This document shows, in pieces, positions 1 to 5,434 of a stretch of DNA of 8,520 nt. Position 1 is the first letter of the stretch. Each line of letters starts with the position of its first letter. The stretch is from Deinococcales bacterium. GTDB lineage: Bacteria; Deinococcota; Deinococci; Deinococcales; Deinococcaceae. The notes under the pieces are model-generated. The model saw nothing but the letters and a program-made list of their open reading frames with translations, was not told the origin of the DNA and did not search any database. The DNA is taken from positions 1 to 8,520 of the forward strand of contig JACMOA010000125.1 of the NCBI GenBank assembly GCA_014378225.1, given 5' to 3'. The translations under genes and the position numbers were made by a program.

Positions 1-188
1 CCCGGCTGGGCTTCCCGCGTGAGCGGGTCTATTCCAACCTGGAAACTCGAGGAAATTGCGTGGCCGCCTCCATCCCGTTAGCGCTGGTTGAAGCCTGGGA
101 AGCGGGCAAACTCGAGGGCCACCAAAAGGTTCTGTTGGTGGGAACCGCAGCAGGCCTGATGCTGGGCGGCGTTCTGCTCGAGTTGTAA
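1..188 (+). CDS. 3-oxoacyl-ACP synthase III family protein, C-terminal fragment
   Basis: Only the last 61-62 codons are in the window, read from position 3 and ending at TAA 186-188. The translation contains GNCVAASIPLALVEAW and then VLLVGTAAGLMLGGVLLEL. This is the C-terminal signature of the FabH (KAS III) thiolase-fold family, which condenses an acyl-CoA with malonyl-ACP to start fatty-acid chains. In E. coli FabH the Asn of GNTSAASVP belongs to the Cys-His-Asn triad, so the Asn of GNCVAASIP is probably the catalytic Asn; the Cys and His lie upstream, outside the window. The GNCVAASIP variant is also found in FabH paralogues that make other ketoacyl products, so the exact substrate is not assignable. 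The gene ends 37 bp before a hairpin terminator. Confidence 0.8.
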   Translation, partial: RLGFPRERVYSNLETRGNCVAASIPLALVEAWEAGKLEGHQKVLLVGTAAGLMLGGVLLEL

Positions 189-209
189 TAGACCCATAGG
201 GGTTTTCGG

Positions 210-223
210 TTATCAGTTATCAG
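210..223. repeat. Two tandem copies of the heptamer TTATCAG
   Basis: TTATCAG occurs twice in direct tandem (210-216, 217-223), between the FabH-like stop codon and the terminator hairpin. The pattern resembles short tandem heptamer repeats known from cyanobacterial spacers. With only two units it is a minor feature. Confidence 0.5.
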
Positions 224-225
224 TG

Positions 226-263
226 AAAGACCCTCGAGCGAATACAACCACTCTAGGGTCTTT
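226..263. terminator. Rho-independent terminator between convergent genes
   Basis: AAAGACCCTCGAG (226-238) pairs with CTCTAGGGTCTTT (251-263), giving a 13-bp stem with one C/T mismatch (235/254) and a 12-nt loop. On the + strand it runs into TTTTGTGTTT. The left arm carries A residues just before the stem, so in the minus direction it gives a short U run. It lies between the ends of the FabH-like gene (+) and the LURP-one-like gene (-) and could serve both. The left arm contains CTCGAG and the right arm CTCTAG, one base away. Confidence 0.8.
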
Positions 264-270
264 TGTGTTT

Positions 271-298
271 GCTCATTGCTCACTACACACTACTCATC
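271..298. repeat. Degenerate 7-bp tandem repeat in spacer
   Basis: The stretch reads as four consecutive heptamers GCTCATT, GCTCACT, ACACACT and ACTCATC. Neighbouring units share four to six positions, suggesting an eroded slippage array. It follows the terminator and precedes the 3' end of the minus-strand gene at 318. No coding or RNA function is visible. Confidence 0.4.
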
Positions 299-317
299 GT
301 CAAATCCAAAACAAGTC

Positions 318-923
318 TTAACCCCGGTTGCGCTCGAGAAAAATAGTTTGAATCAGGGCCAGCGCCACCAGTTCGGCGGGAAAATCGGCGGTGGTTCCCA
401 GGTGCTCGAGGGTAAAATTGCGCTCGAGCAGTGAGCGGCGCTTGGTGATGCGGTAATGCGCGGTATCCGAGGAATCTTTGAGCAGATAGCTGGGTTGAAT
501 AAAACTTGCGATGATAAAGCCAATCAGGGGGATTTCACCCAACAGCCCGTCCAGAAACTTTGTCCAGGGGTTTTCCTCCTGAATGTAGAACACGGGCCTT
601 TCCTGCGCGTCGGTCACGTCGTAATGGGTCTTCCACAAGCTCCGCAGCCCCACCGCTTTGACCGAACCTACCACCTGCTCGCTCGAGGCCCTTGTGATGC
701 GGTGAACCGCCCGAAATCCGGTGATTCGGTCTGCCTTGATGTGGTACAGCGGCTGAGTTTTGGCCAAGTCCGCGTACACCGTGGTGGCTTCACGCAGGGT
801 GAGCAGCTTTTGCTTAACCTGCATCAACAGCTCTCCCCCAGCGTTTTTCACCTGCACCTCGGGCGAGAGGGTAATCATGCGAAAGGTCGCGGTGATGGGG
901 TAGTCAAACTTGAGCGAAGTCAT
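318..923 (-). CDS. LURP-one-related / YxjI-like (tubby-C-terminal fold) protein
   Basis: The 201-residue product shows the pattern of LURP-one-related proteins, a scramblase/tubby-like beta-barrel family. Paired strands carry the phrases VKNAGGELLMQVKQKLLTLRE and, later, THYDVTDAQERPVFYIQEENPW. A hydrophobic stretch near residue 135-155 (EIPLIGFIIASFIQPSYLL) is the usual buried central helix of that fold rather than a clear membrane span. No catalytic motif is expected or seen, and the biochemical role of bacterial members is unknown. I chose ATG at 923. The in-frame GTG at 929 is also possible, but a -10-like TACACT ends 9 nt before the ATG and only 3 nt before the GTG. There is no good Shine-Dalgarno sequence. 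The gene is divergent from pyrF and convergent with the FabH-like gene. Family assignment is from pattern recall, not a search. Confidence 0.65.
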   Translation of the reverse strand: MTSLKFDYPITATFRMITLSPEVQVKNAGGELLMQVKQKLLTLREATTVYADLAKTQPLYHIKADRITGFRAVHRITRASSEQVVGSVKAVGLRSLWKTHYDVTDAQERPVFYIQEENPWTKFLDGLLGEIPLIGFIIASFIQPSYLLKDSSDTAHYRITKRRSLLERNFTLEHLGTTADFPAELVALALIQTIFLERNRG

Positions 924-932
924 ATCCACTTC

Positions 933-938
933 AGTGTA
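933..938 (-). promoter_or_regulatory. Candidate -10 box (TACACT) for the LURP-one-like gene
   Basis: Read on the minus strand, TACACT ends 9 nt before the ATG at 923, which would give an almost leaderless transcript. The same hexamer lies 8 nt before the proB start. I see no convincing -35 hexamer. Confidence 0.4.
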
Positions 939-1002
939 GATGATGACTTATCCAACATTAACATCTGTCTATGACTTCTGAGCGCTTGGGCCACTTTTTA
1001 CG

Positions 1003-1036
1003 CTCGAGCAAATACAAGCCCATCCCCCCGCTCGAG
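1003..1036. repeat. Paired CTCGAG palindromes in the divergent LURP/pyrF spacer
   Basis: The 134-bp divergent spacer 924-1057 holds two CTCGAG copies (1003-1008, 1031-1036), the second within the longer palindrome GCTCGAGC only in part (flank CG/CG). The sequence CTCGAGCAAATACAAGC at 1003-1019 matches 15 of 17 positions of CTCGAGCGAATACAACC at 233-249. An operator role is only a possibility, because CTCGAG is everywhere in this window. Confidence 0.3.
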
Positions 1037-1045
1037 CGCAGACTC

Positions 1046-1051
1046 TAAACT
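1046..1051 (+). promoter_or_regulatory. Candidate -10 box (TAAACT) for leaderless pyrF
   Basis: TAAACT ends 6 nt before the pyrF ATG. There is no purine-rich Shine-Dalgarno sequence in the AAACCC between them. This matches the known layout of leaderless Deinococcus genes, in which transcription begins at or next to the start codon. No clear -35 is present 16-18 bp upstream (C-rich). Confidence 0.5.
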
Positions 1052-1057
1052 AAACCC

Positions 1058-1870
1058 ATGTTCTCCGAACGCCTCACCCACCGCACCCTCGAGCATCAAA
1101 CTCGCCTCTGTCTGGGTCTGGACCCGCGCCGCGACCTCTACCGGGATTTTGCCCACCTACGCCAGCATACGCTCGAGGTGCTCGAGGTTTGCGCTCCACT
1201 TGTTGTCTGTGTGAAACCACAACTGGCCTTTTTTGAAGCTCTGGGTCTCGAGGGGTTTCAACTGCTTTCAGAGGTGGTTGGGGCTGCCCGAGCGTTAGAC
1301 CTGCCCACTATTCTGGACGCCAAACGCGGAGATATCGGTTCCACCGCCACGGCTTACGCTGGGGCGTGGCTGGGCGGCGATTTTGCGGGTTGTGCGCTGA
1401 CCGTGAATCCCTTCCTGGGCTTTGAAACCCTGACTCCGTTTGTTCAGGGTGCTCGAGCAAACGGCGGAGCCATCTTCGTCTTGGTCAAAACCAGCAATCC
1501 AGGCAGCGCAGACTTGCAAGACCTGCGGCAGGGGGGTGGAAGCACCTTGTCTGAAAAAGTGGCGCTCGAGGTAGCCCGTCTGGGACGGGAGGAATCCGGG
1601 CCGTTCTCGAGCGTGGGTGCAGTGGTGGGGGCTACCCATCCCAGTCAGCTCGAGCACTTTAGAACTTTGATGCCCCACACCCTGCTGCTCCTGCCCGGTT
1701 TGGGCGCTCAAGGTGCAACTCTCGAGGGTTTGGCTCCGGCTTTTTGGGCGGACGGAACAGGCGCAGTGGTTTCAGCCAGCCGGGGAATTCAATACGTGGA
1801 CGGCTTGAGCGTAGAGGCCGCGAGGGGGGCAGCACAGGGCTTCAGAGACGCGCTCAACACGCTTTTTTAG
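1058..1870 (+). CDS. pyrF: Orotidine 5'-phosphate decarboxylase (subfamily 2)
   Basis: The 270-residue protein catalyses the last step of de novo UMP synthesis, decarboxylating OMP in the cytosol. Visible family motifs are CLGLDPR (Asp22, substrate binding), VKPQLAFFE (Lys53) and [12 protein letters not shown], which holds the catalytic Asp87, Lys89 and Asp92 network. [11 protein letters not shown] near residues 211-221 and SASRGIQY near the C terminus are the phosphate-binding loops. The length and the [15 protein letters not shown] signature place it in the longer subfamily 2 found in actinobacteria, Deinococcota and myxobacteria rather than the ~230-residue enterobacterial form. It stands alone with no other pyr gene beside it and appears leaderless. 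Its stop lies 27 bp from the end of the convergent cupin gene. Nine CTCGAG sites fall inside the gene, seven of them in the CTC-GAG phase. Confidence 0.96.
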   Translation: MFSERLTHRTLEHQTRLCLGLDPRRDLYRDFAHLRQHTLEVLEVCAPLVVCVKPQLAFFEALGLEGFQLLSEVVGAARALDLPTILDAKRGDIGSTATAYAGAWLGGDFAGCALTVNPFLGFETLTPFVQGARANGGAIFVLVKTSNPGSADLQDLRQGGGSTLSEKVALEVARLGREESGPFSSVGAVVGATHPSQLEHFRTLMPHTLLLLPGLGAQGATLEGLAPAFWADGTGAVVSASRGIQYVDGLSVEAARGAAQGFRDALNTLF

Positions 1871-1872
1871 AC

Positions 1873-1891
1873 CCCCCTGTCAGCTCGGGGG
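1873..1891. terminator. Short GC hairpin between convergent pyrF and cupin genes (weak)
   Basis: CCCCC (1873-1877) can pair with GGGGG (1887-1891) around a 9-nt loop in the 27-bp convergent spacer. No T tract follows on either strand, so it is at best a weak or factor-assisted terminator. Confidence 0.25.
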
Positions 1892-1897
1892 AACCGT

Positions 1898-2257
1898 TCA
1901 AATTCGCTCTAGCCCCTCCACCGTGCGTTCACTCCGAACATTTCCAGTGTTCAGCACCGTACTCGGTTCAATCAACATCACCCAGACTTCCTCAGCCGCC
2001 ACCGGGCGATGTTCTACCCCGTGTGGAACTATTAAAAACTCTCCCTGCTCGAGCGTAACGGTGCGGTCTCTAAACTCCATGTCAAAACGGCCCCGAACCA
2101 CCAAAAACATCTCATCCTCGAGTTCGTGATGGTGCCATACAAATTCGCCCTGGAACTTGACCAATTTGACAGCAGTGTCGTTAATTTGTCCGGCCAGACG
2201 AGGATTCCAGTGGTCCGAAAACTGAGAAAACTTTTCGAGCGGGTTGACTTTATCCAT
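1898..2257 (-). CDS. Small single-domain cupin protein
   Basis: The 119-residue protein is one cupin domain, a beta-barrel that usually holds one metal ion. Cupin motif 1 is present as G37, H42, H44, E49 and G56 in FVWHHHELEDEMFLVVRG. Motif 2 is present as G72, P78, G80 and H83 in GEFLIVPHGVEHRPV. The four expected metal ligands (His42, His44, Glu49, His83) are therefore all intact. The substrate cannot be deduced; small cupins include dioxygenases, sugar isomerases and pure binding proteins. The start ATG lies 19 bp after the LRV-protein stop, so the two are probably cotranscribed. The spacer offers a weak GAGG one base from the ATG, and also TAGGTT ending 5 nt before it. It is convergent with pyrF. 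Confidence 0.88.
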   Translation of the reverse strand: MDKVNPLEKFSQFSDHWNPRLAGQINDTAVKLVKFQGEFVWHHHELEDEMFLVVRGRFDMEFRDRTVTLEQGEFLIVPHGVEHRPVAAEEVWVMLIEPSTVLNTGNVRSERTVEGLERI

Positions 2258-2276
2258 GCCTCAACCTATCACAAGC

Positions 2277-3452
2277 TCAACGGGTCACGGCTCGAGAGAC
2301 GGGCGGAGCCAGCCTTACCTGACGCAGTGGACCTATTTCTTGCACCTCCAGCAGCCAGTTGCTGGGCCGCCCATTCGGGACGAACACGATAAAAGCACTG
2401 CCGCCTGGATTCAGCTCAAGGGTTTCTTCAGGCGGGTACACCCGGTCTGTTCCCTCGCAGAAAGCCCGCAGGTTAAGGACGCGGGGGAAACTCTCCTCGA
2501 GCGTCAAGGTAGCCAGCAGTGCCAGCCCGTCTGGAGCGCTCGAGAACTCCACCCGCAGGCCATTTTTGAGGGCTTCACCATATTCCTGAGCTATCTCACT
2601 GGCCAGGGTGTCTGTGGCGGCTTGCAGGTCCGGCAAAATGTCGTCTAGCCCCTCGAGCGGGACGGAAATCTCGAGCGGACTCAAAAAGCTGGGCAGGTGG
2701 TTGCGCTCTGGGTAGCTGGGATGGCTCGAGTTCTCCAGAGCCGAGTCGCGCACGCTTTCCTCGGGGTCCTGACCCAGAGCCGCCAGAGATTCGGCGGGAG
2801 TGTGTTGGTTTCGAGCTGCGGACAGCCGCACTCGAGCGTCCCCATCCAGCGCAGCGCGGGCCAGACTTCGCACCAGATTGGTCCGCGCACTGGACCTCAC
2901 CTCAGCATACGAGTCCGTTAGTAGCCCCTCAATGATTTCGGACGAGGTGCGCTCGTGGCAGGCCACCGCTTCACGCACCGCGTCGTTCTCATCTCGAGCC
3001 AAACGCCCCAAAATCCAGCTTGGAACGCGGGGATTCTGGGTCACGGCCCGCCGTACCTCGGCCTCGTGGTCCTCGGCAAAACTTTCGAGTTCGGAGGGGC
3101 TGAGTTCGCTGCTCTGAGCTTTGACCACCTTCAGACCCACCAGTTCAATGCGGTCTGCTTCAATCCTAATGCGGTTCCTGAGCAGGGTTACGGCTTTGCG
3201 AACCTCGCTAAAAAACAGGGTCAGCGCGTCCACATCAAAAGGGCTGACGTCCGCTGCCAGGGCCAAACGGTCTGCGCTGTAGACCGCCAGCCGTCCTGCC
3301 TCACTCTGAATCTTGCTGACGTGCTCGAGGGCCACCGTCTGCACCGTACCGCGCTGCATCAGGCTGAGTTCGTGTTCAAAAAGGGCCAGCGCGATACCGC
3401 CCGCCTCAATACGGCGAAGAACGGCGGGAAATGGGGGATTGGTTTGTTGCAC
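2277..3452 (-). CDS. LRV/HEAT-like repeat protein with unknown N- and C-terminal domains
   Basis: The 391-residue protein has three parts. Residues 1-110 form a mixed alpha/beta region with alternating hydrophobic strands (IALALFEHELSLMQ, GRLAVYSADRLALAADV) that I do not recognise. Residues about 125-245 carry repeats of roughly 24 residues of the form D-x-x-x-x-VR-x-A-x-x-N/H-x-x-T/V-P-x-x-x-L-x-x-L. Clear examples are AEVRRAVTQNPRVPSWILGR, DAVREAVACHERTSSEIIEG and ARVRLSAARNQHTPAESLAA. This is the variant leucine-rich (LRV) alpha-solenoid pattern, normally a protein-binding scaffold. Residues 255-391 form a further domain of unknown type. No signal peptide or membrane span is seen, so it is probably cytoplasmic. 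The start is GTG at 3452; TAGAAT on the minus strand ends 10 nt upstream. It follows the DUF3084 gene by 74 bp and precedes the cupin by 19 bp. I do not know its function. Confidence 0.75.
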   Translation of the reverse strand: MQQTNPPFPAVLRRIEAGGIALALFEHELSLMQRGTVQTVALEHVSKIQSEAGRLAVYSADRLALAADVSPFDVDALTLFFSEVRKAVTLLRNRIRIEADRIELVGLKVVKAQSSELSPSELESFAEDHEAEVRRAVTQNPRVPSWILGRLARDENDAVREAVACHERTSSEIIEGLLTDSYAEVRSSARTNLVRSLARAALDGDARVRLSAARNQHTPAESLAALGQDPEESVRDSALENSSHPSYPERNHLPSFLSPLEISVPLEGLDDILPDLQAATDTLASEIAQEYGEALKNGLRVEFSSAPDGLALLATLTLEESFPRVLNLRAFCEGTDRVYPPEETLELNPGGSAFIVFVPNGRPSNWLLEVQEIGPLRQVRLAPPVSRAVTR

Positions 3453-3462
3453 CTTAACATCA

Positions 3463-3468
3463 ATTCTA
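3463..3468 (-). promoter_or_regulatory. Candidate -10 box (TAGAAT) for the LRV-protein gene
   Basis: On the minus strand TAGAAT, one mismatch from TATAAT, ends 10 nt before the GTG start at 3452. The leader would be only a few nucleotides. No good -35 is visible 16-18 bp further upstream. Confidence 0.4.
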
Positions 3469-3488
3469 CATCTTGCTTACAGAGTTGC

Positions 3489-3515
3489 TACGGGGAAGGA
3501 CAGGGGTACGGGGAA
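3489..3515. repeat. TACGGGGAA direct repeat, 18-bp period
   Basis: TACGGGGAA occurs at 3489-3497 and 3507-3515 in the 74-bp spacer between the DUF3084 and LRV-protein genes. Similar GGGGAA/GGGGAAAGG strings lie before lptB (about 6250-6265) and before proB (about 7371-7385). These look like low-complexity purine tracts. Confidence 0.3.
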
Positions 3516-3526
3516 AGTGGAGAGGG

Positions 3527-5296
3527 TCAGCGCAAAATAATCGGGTAGAGTTCCACGCTCGAGCTGGGCCGCACGTCTTCACGGGCGGCAATACCCACCA
3601 TCACACTGCCTCCCAAATTCTTGAGCCGAACCATCAGCTCGAAGATGTCCGCTTCACCCATTCCACCCTCGAGCACGTTTTCAGGAGGTACGCCCGCCCC
3701 GTACAGCGTCTCGAGCACTGTATCCTCGAGCCGGGTGATAGAGCCACGCAAGTCTTCACTGGCCTCACCTACCGCTAAAAGCTTGCTGCGGATGGGTTGC
3801 GCTCGAGGGAAAATCAGAGCGTTACTCACCGCCTCAGCCTGGAAAGTGACTGCACTTCCGGCGATGGTGTTGGTAGCACTTCGCAGGACCAGCAAGGAGC
3901 GGCCCTCCATCCCCTTCATCCGGGCAATCAAGGCGGTTTTTTGCTCGGGGGAAAGTACGCTCGAGAGACTTCCCTTAGCTCCTTTTCCCGACACCTGCCG
4001 CAAAGCTTTTTGCAGCGCTGCATCCAGGGTGGGACGGTCAATGCGCTCGAGCGCGACTTGAAACACCAAATCGTTTTTGCGGTATACAAATTCTCCAGTA
4101 CGCTGGGCCTCTAATTCGCCGCCTGCCCGGTTCAGGTCAGTCTGGAGCTGTCCCCGCTCGAGCTTTAACTGCTCAATATTGCCCTGCAATGCCCCGTTCT
4201 GGCGCTCGAACCCGGCGCGTTGTTCACCCAGTTTCCGTAGTTCTGCCTGGGTTGCGTCCCGCGTTTTCTTGAGGCTCTGCACTTCCGCCGCCTGCTGAGC
4301 CAGCTCGGTTTGCAGCGTACTTGAGCGGGCTTGTAAGCTGCTTAAGCTGCTGCGAACCTTGAACGCCTGAGTGCGTTCTCCGCTCAAGGTCTGGCTCAAA
4401 CGCCTGTTTTCACCCTCGAGCTGGGCCTTGATAATTTCCAGGTCTGCACTTTCCCGCTCGAGCTGGGCCAAACGCTTTAAAGATTCACTCGAGCGCTGCT
4501 CCAGAACCGTTTTTTGCCGGGTCAGTGCCAGGAGCTGACCTTTGCTAAAAGTCAAATTTTCTCGGCTAAGTTGAAGTTGTTTTTGTTTTAAATTGAGCTG
4601 ACGTCCACTGACCTGAAGCTGTTCCCGCCCCGCTTGATACTCGGCCTGATACTGGGCCTGCACCTTTTTGAGCGAGGCTTCTCGAGCGGTGAGCTGTTGG
4701 CTGGTTTCTTTGACCTGAGTCTCAAACTCAACAAGCTGGATTTCCAGGGTCTCAGCACGGGTTTCTAGCTGGACGTTACTTTCCTCTAGCTGCACAGTGC
4801 TTTCCTCTAGCTGCACAGTGCGAATGGCCAAATCGTTTTTGACCGCCTCGAGTGTAGAAACCTCACGCTCGAGCGCCGCCTTGTCCAGCAAAACTTCTTT
4901 TTGTCTAGCGGACAGTTTCTGCACCTCAATAACCGCTGCCTCGAGCCGGGTTTGTGCGCCCCGAAGCTGGGTTTGTGCGCCCTTGAGCTGGTTTTGGCTG
5001 CGCTTCACCTCGGCCCGCAGTGGGTTGACCTGACCTTTTAGCTGCCCCACCTCTCCCCGCAGACTGTCGGCCTCGAGAATATTGCGAAGCGCCTGACTGT
5101 TGAGCGCCGCAAAAGCCAGCACGCTGACCAGACTAATAAGCACACCCGAACCGATGGCATAAATCAGCGCCGTGGTCCGGGGCCGCAGCCCAAACAGACG
5201 GTAGTGCTTGCGCCCAATCCGCCGACCAATCACGTCTCCGGCGTAGGCAATCACACCCGCCAGGACCAGCAAAAAAATTAGAAAGAGCCAGAGCAT
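3527..5296 (-). CDS. DUF3084 family membrane-anchored coiled-coil protein
   Basis: The 589-residue protein starts with a membrane helix (about residues 2-18) and the DUF3084 hallmark GDVIGRRIGRKHYRLFGLRP. A second membrane helix follows at about residues 43-66. Residues 70-400 are a long coiled coil rich in Gln, Leu and Glu, and residues 403-589 form a compact conserved C-terminal domain ending VELYPIILR. DUF3084 proteins are known mainly from cyanobacteria and Deinococcota, and their function is unknown. The topology suggests an inner-membrane hairpin with a long rod projecting from it, which would suit spacing or tethering in the envelope; this is inference. The coiled coil contains two recent-looking 21-bp tandem duplications, each adding one heptad. 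ATG at 5296 fits the family N terminus. It lies 138 bp after lptB in the same orientation and has no clear Shine-Dalgarno sequence. Confidence 0.85.
   Translation of the reverse strand: MLWLFLIFLLVLAGVIAYAGDVIGRRIGRKHYRLFGLRPRTTALIYAIGSGVLISLVSVLAFAALNSQALRNILEADSLRGEVGQLKGQVNPLRAEVKRSQNQLKGAQTQLRGAQTRLEAAVIEVQKLSARQKEVLLDKAALEREVSTLEAVKNDLAIRTVQLEESTVQLEESNVQLETRAETLEIQLVEFETQVKETSQQLTAREASLKKVQAQYQAEYQAGREQLQVSGRQLNLKQKQLQLSRENLTFSKGQLLALTRQKTVLEQRSSESLKRLAQLERESADLEIIKAQLEGENRRLSQTLSGERTQAFKVRSSLSSLQARSSTLQTELAQQAAEVQSLKKTRDATQAELRKLGEQRAGFERQNGALQGNIEQLKLERGQLQTDLNRAGGELEAQRTGEFVYRKNDLVFQVALERIDRPTLDAALQKALRQVSGKGAKGSLSSVLSPEQKTALIARMKGMEGRSLLVLRSATNTIAGSAVTFQAEAVSNALIFPRAQPIRSKLLAVGEASEDLRGSITRLEDTVLETLYGAGVPPENVLEGGMGEADIFELMVRLKNLGGSVMVGIAAREDVRPSSSVELYPIILR
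4780..4821. repeat. Exact 21-bp tandem duplication encoding a coiled-coil heptad
   Basis: The unit at 4780-4800 is repeated without change at 4801-4821, in frame with the DUF3084 gene. It encodes VQLEEST then VQLEESN (residues 161-174). A degraded third unit, VQLETRA, follows at residues 175-181. A 7-residue unit keeps the coiled-coil register. Confidence 0.85.
4948..4989. repeat. Near-exact 21-bp tandem repeat encoding a coiled-coil heptad
   Basis: GGGTTTGTGCGCCC begins at 4948 and again at 4969, giving a 21-bp period with a few changes at the end of the unit. It encodes QLKGAQT and QLRGAQT (residues 103-116) of the DUF3084 coiled coil, with RLEAAV continuing the pattern. Confidence 0.75.
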
Positions 5297-5323
5297 GAGA
5301 ATCTAGCTTTAAACATAGTGTTT

Positions 5324-5373
5324 GCGAGGTAGAATTCTATGGAGTTCATGGAGTTCATCGTACCAAACCTCGC
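5324..5373. repeat. Inverted repeat GCGAGGT/ACCTCGC upstream of the DUF3084 gene
   Basis: GCGAGGT (5324-5330) is matched by ACCTCGC (5367-5373) around 36 nt. The interval holds the palindrome AGAATTCT (5331-5338) and two adjacent copies of TGGAGTTCA. On the minus strand TAGAAT at 5334-5339 could be a -10 box for the DUF3084 gene. The arrangement could be an operator, but nothing else supports that. Confidence 0.3.
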
Positions 5374-5393
5374 TTTAGCCCTTGACCCTCGTC

Positions 5394-5420
5394 CCTCGAG
5401 CACCATTTATCCACTCGAGG
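5394..5420. repeat. Two CTCGAG sites forming a 7-bp inverted repeat after lptB
   Basis: CCTCGAG (5394-5400) and CTCGAGG (5414-5420) form a perfect 7-bp dyad with a 13-nt loop, just downstream of the lptB stop on the minus strand. No T run follows in the minus direction, so it is not a standard terminator, though the RNA could fold. Confidence 0.35.
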
Positions 5421-5434
5421 ATACCTCCCCACCT

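Noticed and set aside
456..974. 172-codon open frame on the + strand
   Set aside because: It is antisense to the LURP-one-like gene, with a low-complexity His/Gly/Arg-rich translation and no start signals.
2955..3548. 197-codon open frame on the + strand
   Set aside because: It overlaps the LRV-repeat gene antisense and runs into the DUF3084 gene; the minus-strand protein shows real repeats, this one none.
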